64,000 nucleotides of DNA, taken from NCBI GenBank assembly GCA_030584025.1, contig CP129487.1, positions 310,001 through 374,000 of the forward strand, in the 5' to 3' direction. The notes beneath the pieces are model-generated. The model saw only the letters and a list, made by a program, of their open reading frames with translations. It did not search any database and was not told the DNA's origin. Positions 18,023 to 25,773 of this stretch are shown in pieces; positions within the stretch are counted from its first letter, which is position 1, and the number at the start of each line of letters is the position of its first letter. This DNA comes from Cyclobacteriaceae bacterium. GTDB taxonomy: Bacteria > Bacteroidota > Bacteroidia > Cytophagales > Cyclobacteriaceae. The position numbers and the translations under genes were made by a program.

Positions 18023-18910
18023 CTAAATAATCATGTGACTAAAAGTTTTGTCGAGTACCTGTGATTTGTATGCTTCCTGGATGATGTTTCCAAGACTGTC
18101 TTTCCAATCTTTCGCGAATGGTTTCGCATCGATGGATTCAATGCCCACTACTTCAGCTGCTGTACCGCAGAGAAAGGCGCTGTCGGCACCGGTAAGTTCT
18201 TCGGGCTTGAATTGCTTTTCGTGAACCGGAATGTCTAATTCTTTACAGATGTTGATGACGGTTTGTCTTGTGATACCTGGAAGAATATGTCCGAGTGGTG
18301 GTGTGTACAGCGCGCCATCTTTTTCAAAAAAGAAATTGGCACCGGGGGCTTCTGCTACATGGCCATGCATGTCAAGCATAAGCGCCTCATCATAGCCACG
18401 CACTTTTGCTTCGCTGGTGGCGAGAATGGAATTCACATAATGACCGGTAATTTTTGCTTCTACCTTTACCGAGTTCGGGTTTGGTCGTTGATAGGAAGAA
18501 ATACAAAGCTTGAGCAGGTTATCGCCCAGGTATTTGCCCCACTCCCAAACGGCAATCATGATATACACTTCTTTTGGTGCTGTTAGTGCCATATTCGGAC
18601 TGCAATACACCAGTGGCCGGATGTAGGCATCTTTTAAATTGTTTTTGCTAAGGAGTTTGTATGTTACCTGAATGAGTTCTTCCGTATCGTAATCGAATGG
18701 AATGCCAACGGAGATGCAGCTGTTACGCAAGCGTTCATAGTGTTCGTAGGCTTTAAAGATTTTTGTTCCCTGCGTAGTGTTGTAGGCGCGAATGCCTTCA
18801 AAGGCTCCGTATCCGTAGTGTAGTGTCTGGCTGTATAAATCGGTTGAGGCGTCTGCGGCTTTGATGAATTTTCCGTTGAGGTAAAGAACTGTGTTTTTTG
18901 TGTAGTACAT
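18023..18910 (-). CDS. ilvE: Branched-chain aminotransferase, class IV (first copy)
   Basis: This 295-residue fold-type IV transaminase performs the last step of Val/Leu/Ile synthesis. Markers are LHYGYGAFEGIRAY near the N-terminus, the PLP lysine in VEAKITGHYVNSILATSEAK, and LPGITRQTVINICKELDIPV. It is first in ilvEDBNCA and lies directly behind the ilv attenuator. A second aminotransferase of the longer BCAT subfamily is encoded at 52240-53316, so this copy is probably the biosynthetic one under leader control. Confidence 0.93.
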   Translation of the reverse strand: MYYTKNTVLYLNGKFIKAADASTDLYSQTLHYGYGAFEGIRAYNTTQGTKIFKAYEHYERLRNSCISVGIPFDYDTEELIQVTYKLLSKNNLKDAYIRPLVYCSPNMALTAPKEVYIMIAVWEWGKYLGDNLLKLCISSYQRPNPNSVKVEAKITGHYVNSILATSEAKVRGYDEALMLDMHGHVAEAPGANFFFEKDGALYTPPLGHILPGITRQTVINICKELDIPVHEKQFKPEELTGADSAFLCGTAAEVVGIESIDAKPFAKDWKDSLGNIIQEAYKSQVLDKTFSHMII

Positions 18911-18940
18911 ATAACAATTGTTAGTTTGGATCGACCTGTT

Positions 18941-18980
18941 TAAAACAAAACCGCCCCGATGGTTTTCATCGAGGCGGTTT
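18941..18980 (-). terminator. ilv leader terminator
   Basis: Minus-strand AACCGCCTCGATG (18979-18967) pairs with CATCGGGGCGGTT (18961-18949) over 13 bp with one G-U, loop of 5, followed by TTTTGTTTT. It is a textbook intrinsic terminator between the leader peptide stop (19005) and ilvE (18910). Confidence 0.88.
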
Positions 18981-19021
18981 GTGTTAGTTACTTTATATAG
19001 TCAATCACCATCGCCCCGATG
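18948..19021 (-). promoter_or_regulatory. ilv antiterminator / attenuation switch
   Basis: The minus-strand 10-mer CATCGGGGCG occurs twice: as the terminator 3' arm (18961-18952) and over the leader-peptide end (19021-19012). The upstream copy can therefore pair with the terminator 5' arm CGCCTCGATG instead. A ribosome at the leader stop (19005) would cover the upstream copy and allow termination. One stalled at the Ile/Val run would leave it free and allow readthrough. This mutually exclusive arrangement is read directly from the sequence; its operation is inferred. Confidence 0.78.
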
Positions 19022-19118
19022 TTCGGTTAATAATGACGATAATGACTAGCACGATGCTACCCAGTGTTAACCCGTTAAGGTTACCAAAGTGTGTTACATT
19101 GTGCGTTGTGTTTTTCAT
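19005..19118 (-). CDS. ilvL: ilv operon leader peptide (37 aa, branched-chain-rich)
   Basis: An ATG at 19118 opens 37 codons ending in TGA. Residues 20-31 read GSIVLVIIVIIN, nine branched-chain codons in a row (ATC GTG CTA GTC ATT ATC GTC ATT ATT), with further Leu at 14, 17 and 19. The peptide ends RTSGRW, where its last codons overlap the antiterminator arm. This is the classical logic of an attenuation leader, here for Ile, Val and possibly Leu. No SD is seen before the ATG, as expected in this phylum. The 310-nt gap between ilvE and the esterase holds this leader; 19119-19220 is AT-rich with no clear promoter. Confidence 0.88.
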   Translation of the reverse strand: MKNTTHNVTHFGNLNGLTLGSIVLVIIVIINRTSGRW

Positions 19119-19220
19119 TTTGTTCTGATTTAATACAAGTGTCAGTAATAAAAATTTACCATTCAAGAAAAAAGCAAAATATTTTATCGAAACGAATGTT
19201 AGGTAGTGAATGGGTCTGTG

Positions 19221-20012
19221 CTACTTCTTGCGTTTGCGGCTAAACATCCAGTTGAGGTAATCAGGCTCGGCAAAGGCATTGTCCCAACTGTTATGATTAA
19301 CACCCGGATACTCTATGTACTCCACTGATACATTCAAGGCTTTTAATTTTTCTACAATTTTCTTCGATTGATCTACGCTTACTACAGCATCATCAGCTCC
19401 ATGAAACACCCGGAATGGAACCTTAGCCACACGTTCATCATACGCGTTCACATCGGCACCGCCACAAATGGGCATCGCAGCAGCAAATAATTCAGGGTAA
19501 CGATACACAGCCTCAAATGTACCCATGCCACCCATGGAGAGACCAGAAATGTAAACCCGCGATTGATCAACAGAGCCTTGGGCGATTAAGTGTTGAAGCA
19601 ATTCAATAGCTGCCTGTAAGGGAAGTGTTATTGGTTTTGTGTAATCAAAACTAAGTGTAAAAGGCGTTTGGGTACGATCAACTTCTACACTTGACCAATA
19701 CGATTCTCTCATGCACTGAGGAAAAACAACAATAGCCGGAAACTTTTTACGATTTGCAGGATCGGCAAAGAGTTTTGAACCGTGTATAAGTTGACTCATA
19801 TTGTCGTTTCCGCGCTCACCAGCACCATGCAGAAACAGAACAATCGGATATTTTTTTCCTTTTTTAAAACCATCAGGATACAGAATGCGATACGGCAATA
19901 CATGATCGGCCGATGACGTAAAGGTTTCAGCTTTAAAAGCGGTGGTGTCCTGAGCTGTTGCCAGAAAAGCAAAACAGCAAACAGCAACACTGAGTATGAT
20001 GCGTTTCAACAT
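19221..20012 (-). CDS. Secreted alpha/beta-hydrolase (esterase / prolyl-oligopeptidase-like)
   Basis: The start at 20012 gives a clear signal peptide (MLKRIILSVAVCCFAFLATA, then Q); a longer frame to 20069 places 19 extra residues before it and is less likely. The mature protein has the hydrolase oxyanion segment FLHGAGERGND, the nucleophile elbow ISGLSMGGMGTFEA (Ser of GLSMGG), a catalytic Asp in FHGADDAVVS and His in PGVNHNSWDNAF. Such proteins cleave carboxylic esters or short peptides in the periplasm; the substrate is unknown. It follows the rRNA methyltransferase by 53 nt on the same strand. Confidence 0.8.
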   Translation of the reverse strand: MLKRIILSVAVCCFAFLATAQDTTAFKAETFTSSADHVLPYRILYPDGFKKGKKYPIVLFLHGAGERGNDNMSQLIHGSKLFADPANRKKFPAIVVFPQCMRESYWSSVEVDRTQTPFTLSFDYTKPITLPLQAAIELLQHLIAQGSVDQSRVYISGLSMGGMGTFEAVYRYPELFAAAMPICGGADVNAYDERVAKVPFRVFHGADDAVVSVDQSKKIVEKLKALNVSVEYIEYPGVNHNSWDNAFAEPDYLNWMFSRKRKK

Positions 20013-20065
20013 AATAATAAGTTTTACAAGATTCATGTAGTAAGATAAGGAGATTCCTCCGGAGA

Positions 20066-21484
20066 TCACTCCCGCTTTATGTCCAGCCTTACCACATTTT
20101 CAACATGCATGGTGTGCGGAAACATATCAACCGGCTGCACTTCGCTGATGTTATATTTTTCCGATAAGATTTTCAGATCGCGGGCTTGTGTGGCCGGATT
20201 ACAGCTCACATAAACGATTCGATTGGGTGCGGCTTGCAGTAACATCTTGCAAACATCTTCATGCATGCCTGCCCGTGGCGGATCTGAAATAACTACATCA
20301 GGCCTGCCGTGTTGACTAAGAAAATTTTCATCTAACAGATTTTTGATATCGCCCGCATAAAAGTCGGTGTTGGTTATGTGGTTAACCTGCGAATTTATTT
20401 TAGCATCTTCAATGGCATCCGCGACATACTCGAGTCCGATTACTTTTTTAGCCTGACTCGCCACAAAGTTGGCAATGGTTCCGGTGCCGGTATACAAATC
20501 GTACACCAGTTCATTTCCGGTTAACGCGGCAAGTTTCCACGCCACTTTGTACAGTTCATACGCCTGCTCCGAATTTGTCTGGTAAAATGATTTCGGCCCA
20601 ATACGAAATTCAAGATTTCCTGATCCATCGGGTTTCGGCATCGACTCTATAATATATGGCCTGCCTTTCCAGGTTAAAATCTCCTGATCCTGAAATGTGT
20701 CGTTGCGTTTGGTGTTGATAATGTACAATAGCGAGGTGATCTGCGGAAATTGCTTTTCAAGCGCAGCCATAATCAGCGAAAGCCATTCCTCCTGATTCTG
20801 TGCTACCTGAACGATGACCATGATTTCACCGATGCTGGTAGAGCGAATGGTAACCGTGCGCAGGTATCCGGTTTGTTTACGCAGATCGAAAAATGGAATG
20901 TTGTGTTGAAGCGCTGTTTCTTTTATCAGTTTGCGAATGGCGTTGCTGGGTTCAGGTTGCAGGTGACAGGTATCCACATCAAACACCCGATCAAAACTTT
21001 TTGGTACATGAAATCCCAGAGCGGGTTCTCCGAACGGAACACCAGACTTTAATTCTTCACGGGTAAGCCATCGTTGTGCCGAGGCACTGAAATCCAGTCG
21101 GTTTCTGTACTGATAGGTTTTAGCTGAGCCCAGTATAGGGTTGACTTCCAGAAAATCCAGTCCGCCAATATGTTTGAAGTTATCCGTTACCTGTTGCTGC
21201 TTGTATTGAAGTTGCGTTTCGTAGTTCAGGTGTTGCCACTTGCAACCACCACAAAAGCCAAAATGCGAGCAGGTTGGTTTCACCCGATATTCAGAGGCTT
21301 TTTTAAGGAGTACTGAACGCCCTTCCAGGAAATTGCTTTTAATTTTAGTCAGCTCCACATCCACGGTATCGCCCGGCACAGCGCCCTCCACAAAAAGCAC
21401 CTTGCCATCGAGGCGTGCCACACATTTGCCTTCCGCGGCCATGCTTTCCAAATAAATGCTTTCCAATATTTCCCCCTTCTTCAT
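20066..21484 (-). CDS. rlmD: 23S rRNA (uracil-5)-methyltransferase, RlmD/RumA family
   Basis: This 472-residue SAM enzyme has an N-terminal TRAM domain (about 1-60), an iron-sulfur motif with Cys at CSHFGFCGGCKWQH, and a C-terminal methyltransferase core with VYDLYTGTGTIANF (SAM site). The catalytic Cys is in YVSCNPATQARDL, and SDPPRAGMH carries the Asp of motif IV. Related enzymes methylate U1939 or U747 of 23S rRNA or U54 of tRNA, so the target position is not certain. It is divergent from the T9SS protein gene. Confidence 0.9.
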   Translation of the reverse strand: MKKGEILESIYLESMAAEGKCVARLDGKVLFVEGAVPGDTVDVELTKIKSNFLEGRSVLLKKASEYRVKPTCSHFGFCGGCKWQHLNYETQLQYKQQQVTDNFKHIGGLDFLEVNPILGSAKTYQYRNRLDFSASAQRWLTREELKSGVPFGEPALGFHVPKSFDRVFDVDTCHLQPEPSNAIRKLIKETALQHNIPFFDLRKQTGYLRTVTIRSTSIGEIMVIVQVAQNQEEWLSLIMAALEKQFPQITSLLYIINTKRNDTFQDQEILTWKGRPYIIESMPKPDGSGNLEFRIGPKSFYQTNSEQAYELYKVAWKLAALTGNELVYDLYTGTGTIANFVASQAKKVIGLEYVADAIEDAKINSQVNHITNTDFYAGDIKNLLDENFLSQHGRPDVVISDPPRAGMHEDVCKMLLQAAPNRIVYVSCNPATQARDLKILSEKYNISEVQPVDMFPHTMHVENVVRLDIKRE

Positions 21485-21510
21485 GGCGGCAAATTAACCA
21501 ATAAAGGGTG

Positions 21511-21541
21511 TTTTGTGCTTGATCGGGTTTTCTTATCTTTC
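21511..21541 (+). promoter_or_regulatory. Candidate promoter TTTTG-N18-TATCTTTC
   Basis: A -33 TTTTG (21511-21515) is followed after 18 nt by TATCTTTC (21534-21541), one base off TAnnTTTG. The spacing fits Bacteroidota sigma-A promoters. The predicted start site lies close before the ATG at 21558. Confidence 0.45.
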
Positions 21542-21557
21542 CATTCGTGTTGTTGTT

Positions 21558-24263
21558 ATGAGAGCTGTTTTTCTAGTCGGTTTGTTTCTTTTGGCCTGCC
21601 TTTCAGCAAGGGCCTCGCACATTGTGGGTGGGGAATTTGAGCTCATTTACATTTCCGGTAATACCTACCGACTTAACATGATCCTTTATTTTGATGAACT
21701 GAACGGTAACCCCGGTGCACGCGATCAGTTTGTAGATGCGCGAATTTTTCGCAAGCGCGATAATTTCATCATGATCAACGCGATCCGGTTGTTCCTGACT
21801 AGCATTGAAAATGTTCCCTATACACAGCCAGAATGTTCGAGCGGAGAAATTGTTACCACAAAGCTTATTTATGGCATTAATATTAATTTGTCTCCAGCCG
21901 AATTCAACGATCCAGAGGGCTACTATATCTCTTGGGAGCGCTGTTGCCGTAATTACAGCATCACCAATATTTATAGCGAAGATCCAATGCTGGGTTCACG
22001 CTATGCCGGCCAAACATTTTACCTGGAGTTTCCTCCGGTGGTAAAGAATGGTGAACCATTTGTTAACTCATCGCCCAGGTTGTTTCCGCCACTTAACGAC
22101 TATGCCTGCCCTGGAAAAAATTATTATGTTGATTTTGCCGGAACGGATGATGATGGCGACTCGTTGGTTTATTCTATAGTAACGCCTCTAAATACAAAAT
22201 CACCTGACGCCATACCGCCCGGTGGGTTGCCGCGACCCGGCCCGTACCCTGAAATAAACTGGCGCCCGGGTTTTGGATTGAACAACATTGTAAACGGGCA
22301 ACCCGACTTGAAGATCAGCGATGATGGATTTTTGACGGTGACTCCGCCTGCATTTGGATTAGGTTTATACGTGTTTGCGGTGAAGTGTGAAGAATTCAGG
22401 GATGGCGAGAAGATCGGAGAGGTGCGAAGAGATTTTCAAATGTTTGTGGTGGACAGGTGCCCCGTGGCTGAACCTCCGCAGATTGTGGGAAGGAAAAAAG
22501 GCACAGCAACGTTTAGTCAACCCAACCAAACGCTTTCGGTATCATTTCCGGGTTCGCTTAGTGATGATGATCGTTGTGTGGAAGTGCAGGTATCTGATCC
22601 CGACTCACAAAAGGCAGATGATAACTTTCAGGAGAAAGTGAATGTGCGCGTATTTCCCTTAAACTTCCGCCATACCTCGCGATACTTAACCGAGTTATTG
22701 CCAACTGTAAACAAGGCAACATTGATCAATGGTAGTGTTGCCGACTTCACCATTTGTTTCCCGGAGTGTTCGTATGTGCCCGGTGGAAATTACCAGGTAG
22801 GCATTATTGCGTATGATGATGCCTGTAGTTTGCCGTTGTCGGATACGTTGGTGATCAATGTGTTTGTTCAGCCACCGGTAAACAATAAGCCACAATTTGT
22901 AACCCCCAATCAAACCATTCATATTGATGAAGGCGACCCGCTCATCAGCGTACCGATTCAGGCAAGTGATGCGGATGTGGATCAGTTGGATGTGTTTGTA
23001 TTGGTAGATGGATTTGACATCGGCAATGTAGGCATGACCTTAGATCTTGACCCGACACAACCTGGTCAGCTTACCGGATTGTTTACCTGGGATTCACGGT
23101 GTGATGTGTATGACTTCACCGAAAAAACACAATTCGATATTAAAGTGATTGTGGATGATCGCGATAAGTGTGCCATTGCAAGTGGCGATACATTACAGTT
23201 TGAGTTAAGCATTAAACTTCCTGGAAATGCTGATCCCGTAATCAGCTCGGATATTCAAGAAGCCGATGAGAAACGTGTAGAGATCACCCGAAAAATTTAC
23301 CAGCCGCTTGGGTTCAATGTATTTGGCACCGATGCCGATCAGGATTTTCTACAACTTACGTTAAACGGCAAGGCGTTTAAGCGGGAGGCTGTGGGAATTG
23401 TTTTTCCGGGGGATGAGGATTTTGGTGAAGTAGCATCACCGGTGGATTGGTACTTAGACTGCGACAAAGTAAACCTCAATACCAAGTCAACCTATGAGTT
23501 GGAGTTTATTGTAGTGGACAATGCCAACAAATGCCGCTTTTACAAAGCCGATACACTAACCGTTGTGGTGAATGTGGAACCACCGGATAACCTTGATCCG
23601 CAAATTTTCATTGAAAGCCTGAATCCAGATCAGGTGTTGGAAGGTGGAGCACTCACCGCTATTCGCGGACAGGAAATCAGGTTGAAAATCAGAAGCACAG
23701 ACGCAGATGTTTCTCCACAGGATATGATGCGGTTAAGTCTATCCCGCGCCAGTGGTGCTATTCCTCCAGCTGATTATTCTTTTTCTGCAGTCGAAGGTGT
23801 GGGAGAAATAGAAACCGTATTTACCTGGAACCCCGACTGCTCTATTTTCCGCGATGGCATTTTCTCGAATGAATATGAATTTGAATTTATGGTAGATGAT
23901 GGGCGGTGTTTCAGCGGAAAGGAGACTGTGGCGGCCATAAACCTTACGGTTAAAGATGAGGACGGCAGTTACGAAGATTTTCTACCACCCAATATCGTGA
24001 CACCCGATGGAGATGATGTCAACGACTTTTTTGCCATGATCAAACTCGTTCCGCCTGATCAGTACGTAAGCATTTTACCGAAAGACAATTGCATTGGCCG
24101 CTACGTAAACATTCGCATTTACGATCGGTGGGGCAAGCAGGTATTTGAAAGTTCCGATCGGGATTTTAAATGGTATCCGAAAGGGTTGGCTACAGGTGTT
24201 TACTTTTACCACCTCACGTACACACATCGGGAGTATAAGGGAACGGTTTCGGTTAAGTATTAA
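21558..24263 (+). CDS. Large secreted protein with gliding-motility/T9SS type B C-terminal domain
   Basis: With the start at 21558 (signal peptide MRAVFLVGLFLLACLSARAS) it has 901 residues. The middle consists of repeated Ig/cadherin-like beta domains with recurring acidic phrases such as DTLVINVFVQPP, DTLQFELSIKLPG and DTLTVVVNVEPP near their ends, each followed by a new N.DP.I strand. The last 95 residues are the CHU_C/T9SS type B sorting domain: PPNIVTPDGDDVNDFF, then IRIYDRWGKQVFES and GVYFYHLTY. It should be exported by Sec and attached or released by the type IX system. An adhesin or cell-surface role is inferred. The longer frame from 21513 would spoil the signal peptide. Confidence 0.9.
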   Translation: MRAVFLVGLFLLACLSARASHIVGGEFELIYISGNTYRLNMILYFDELNGNPGARDQFVDARIFRKRDNFIMINAIRLFLTSIENVPYTQPECSSGEIVTTKLIYGININLSPAEFNDPEGYYISWERCCRNYSITNIYSEDPMLGSRYAGQTFYLEFPPVVKNGEPFVNSSPRLFPPLNDYACPGKNYYVDFAGTDDDGDSLVYSIVTPLNTKSPDAIPPGGLPRPGPYPEINWRPGFGLNNIVNGQPDLKISDDGFLTVTPPAFGLGLYVFAVKCEEFRDGEKIGEVRRDFQMFVVDRCPVAEPPQIVGRKKGTATFSQPNQTLSVSFPGSLSDDDRCVEVQVSDPDSQKADDNFQEKVNVRVFPLNFRHTSRYLTELLPTVNKATLINGSVADFTICFPECSYVPGGNYQVGIIAYDDACSLPLSDTLVINVFVQPPVNNKPQFVTPNQTIHIDEGDPLISVPIQASDADVDQLDVFVLVDGFDIGNVGMTLDLDPTQPGQLTGLFTWDSRCDVYDFTEKTQFDIKVIVDDRDKCAIASGDTLQFELSIKLPGNADPVISSDIQEADEKRVEITRKIYQPLGFNVFGTDADQDFLQLTLNGKAFKREAVGIVFPGDEDFGEVASPVDWYLDCDKVNLNTKSTYELEFIVVDNANKCRFYKADTLTVVVNVEPPDNLDPQIFIESLNPDQVLEGGALTAIRGQEIRLKIRSTDADVSPQDMMRLSLSRASGAIPPADYSFSAVEGVGEIETVFTWNPDCSIFRDGIFSNEYEFEFMVDDGRCFSGKETVAAINLTVKDEDGSYEDFLPPNIVTPDGDDVNDFFAMIKLVPPDQYVSILPKDNCIGRYVNIRIYDRWGKQVFESSDRDFKWYPKGLATGVYFYHLTYTHREYKGTVSVKY

Positions 24264-24271
24264 GCGTTATT

Positions 24272-24613
24272 ATGACACTGTCCAAAATCAGATGGATAAT
24301 ACTCGGAACACTAGTTGCTGTTATTTCTGTTATTTCAATTGTTGTCTTTCTACAAAATAGAGCTCAGTTCATTGATTTGGATGTACATGGTGTAATTACG
24401 GATGTCCGGATTTCTTCTAATAGAGGCTATCCTTATTTCAAAATTGATAATGAATGGAGGGATGTAGGAATGATTGGATACAGTTTAACGAGTATATATA
24501 AAATTGAAGTTGGCGACTCGATTTCTAAATCTAGGCATAAAAAGTATATGAAGATTTATCGTCAAAATGCGATCGGGAAGTACGAACTGTATTATACGGT
24601 TAAAGATAAATAA
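24272..24613 (+). CDS. Small membrane-anchored protein, first of three paralogues (unknown)
   Basis: I do not recognise this 113-residue protein. It has one N-terminal transmembrane segment (about 6-28, WIILGTLVAVISVISIVVFL) and an exported domain of about 80 residues. Its pattern HGVITDVR..RGYPYFKI...IYKIEVGDSISK recurs in the next two genes: a beta strand pair, then a G-D-S-x-x-K box. It starts 8 nt after the T9SS protein gene on the same strand, so it may be cotranscribed. The base composition is distinctly more AT-rich than its neighbours. Confidence 0.7.
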   Translation: MTLSKIRWIILGTLVAVISVISIVVFLQNRAQFIDLDVHGVITDVRISSNRGYPYFKIDNEWRDVGMIGYSLTSIYKIEVGDSISKSRHKKYMKIYRQNAIGKYELYYTVKDK

Positions 24614-24671
24614 TACACATTCAATAATTTATTCAGTCAAGTAAACTAAGAAGCATTGTGAAATCATTTCT

Positions 24672-24983
24672 GTGTCTTTTCTTCTATTAGTATTAGTCCT
24701 AGTTGTTTCTTGTAAAGTCGCGAACAGTGAGGAAGAATTTAGAAACAGTAAATTAGCCGGTAAAATTATTAAGCTTGATTACCAAGGGAGAGCTGTATAT
24801 TCTATTTCGATACATGATTCATATTCAAAAGACACGTTAACGTTTTCTCTTTACATAAGTAAGTTCATTGATGATAACCAGATTTCAATTGGTGATTCAT
24901 TAAGAAAGGATATAGGTCACGATGTCTGGTTTTATAAGAGAAAAGCCGAATCATTTGAAATTTTAAACTTATACTATTACTAA
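24672..24983 (+). CDS. Small lipoprotein, second paralogue (unknown)
   Basis: This 103-residue frame starts at GTG (24672); no ATG precedes the signal peptide. LLLVLVLVVSC is a lipobox-like signal with Cys14, so the protein is probably a lipoprotein. The exported part (GKIIKLDYQGRAVYSISI ... ISIGDSLRKDIGHDVWFYK) repeats the layout of its neighbours, including the GDSxxK box. A frameshift near the start cannot be excluded because the upstream GTG at about 24660 is in another frame. Function unknown. Confidence 0.6.
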   Translation: MSFLLLVLVLVVSCKVANSEEEFRNSKLAGKIIKLDYQGRAVYSISIHDSYSKDTLTFSLYISKFIDDNQISIGDSLRKDIGHDVWFYKRKAESFEILNLYYY

Positions 24984-24995
24984 TCTATCCGAAAA

Positions 24996-25373
24996 ATGGA
25001 CCACCCGGCTGTTCCAAAAGGCGTTTGGTTTCTAATAATAGCAATGTCAGTATGTTTAACTGTAATTTTTTTCTATTTCTTTAACAAATGGGATAATAGG
25101 TATGGAGATTTTAATAGGGTAGATACTAGTACTGGTATTCAATCTAAGATCACTGTTCTTGAGGAATATAAGGGATACACCTACGTTAGATTAGCGAAAG
25201 GTGATCAGTATGTTATTAGTAATATTTACAATAAGTTATACAACCCTAAGGAATTTTATAAGCATGTATTTAGCGGTGATTCCATTTCAAAGCAGACAGG
25301 ATCTGACACTTTGTATCTTCACAAGGAACATAGTTTTGGGCCAAAACTGATGTATTTTTTAATCAATCGCTAG
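24996..25373 (+). CDS. Small membrane-anchored protein, third paralogue (unknown)
   Basis: 125 residues, with a transmembrane segment at about 10-30 (VWFLIIAMSVCLTVIFFYFF) and then a domain with SKITVLEEYKGYTYVRL and HVFSGDSISKQTGSDTLYLHK. Together with the two preceding genes it forms a tandem family that differs in how it is anchored (membrane helix, lipid, membrane helix). It starts 12 nt after the second member. The next features downstream are tRNA-Leu genes on the other strand. No known domain was recognised. Confidence 0.68.
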   Translation: MDHPAVPKGVWFLIIAMSVCLTVIFFYFFNKWDNRYGDFNRVDTSTGIQSKITVLEEYKGYTYVRLAKGDQYVISNIYNKLYNPKEFYKHVFSGDSISKQTGSDTLYLHKEHSFGPKLMYFLINR

Positions 25374-25410
25374 AGCGAAAGGCGTGCGGTAAGGATGAAA
25401 GCGAAAAGAG

Positions 25411-25477
25411 TACCGAAGGAGGCTCTTCCAAAGGAATGCCCTTGGCAGAACCCTCACGTCTTGCAACACACCTGCCC
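25411..25477. repeat. tRNA-Leu 3'-half remnant A with insertion
   Basis: The sequence matches the 3' half of the adjacent tRNA-Leu(CAG) (TACCGAAGGAGG...CCCTCACGTCTTGC.ACACAC) but the T-loop is interrupted by about 24 nt (around TTCCAAAGGAATGCC). It is not a functional tRNA. A second copy lies at 25719-25773. Confidence 0.6.
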
Positions 25478-25489
25478 ACTTGCAGGCTC

Positions 25490-25574
25490 TGGTACCGAAG
25501 GAGGGACTCGAACCCTCATGTCTTGCGACACACGCCCCTGAAACGTGCGTGTCTACCAATTCCACCACTTCGGC
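25490..25574 (-). tRNA. tRNA-Leu (anticodon CAG)
   Basis: Minus-strand cloverleaf beginning GCCGAAG, with D-arm GGTGGAATTGGTAGACAC, anticodon stem CACGT/GCGTG around loop TTCAGGG (anticodon CAG), a long variable arm GTGTCGCAAGACAT typical of class II tRNA, T-arm GGGTTCGAGTCCC and acceptor CTTCGGT, then A and an encoded CCA (25490-25492). Pair 1:72 is G-U. Reads CUG. Confidence 0.93.
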
Positions 25575-25628
25575 AATTTTTCCAGGCTTAACGTTGAACG
25601 TTAGACCAAGAACATTTTAAAACTTAAG

Positions 25629-25712
25629 TGCCCAGGACTGGATTCGAACCAGCACACCCTTTCGGGCGCTACCACCTCAAAGTAGTGCGTCTACCAATTT
25701 CGCCACCTGGGC
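25629..25712 (-). tRNA. tRNA-Leu (anticodon GAG)
   Basis: Minus strand: acceptor GCCCAGG/CCTGGGC, D-arm with AAATTGGTAGACGC, anticodon stem CTACT/GGTAG with loop TTGAGGT (anticodon GAG), class II variable arm GCGCCCGAAAGGGTGT, T-arm CTGGTTCGAATCCAG. The CCA is not encoded, unlike the CAG tRNA 54 nt away. Reads CUC and CUU. Confidence 0.93.
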
Positions 25713-25718
25713 TTACAG

Positions 25719-25773
25719 TACCGAAGGAGGGACTCTTCCGAAGGAATGCCTTTGGCAGATCCCTCACGTTTGC
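25719..25773. repeat. tRNA-Leu 3'-half remnant B with the same insertion
   Basis: It begins TACCGAAGGAGGGACTC exactly like the tRNA-Leu(CAG) 3' end, then carries TTCCGAAGGAATGCCTTTGGCAG-like inserted sequence, then CCCTCACGT. It shares the insertion with copy A at 25411-25477, so one copy derives from the other. Confidence 0.6.

Noticed and set aside
21513..21557. Upstream start for the T9SS-sorted protein
   Set aside because: It would put a polar stretch before the signal peptide and overlaps the candidate promoter.
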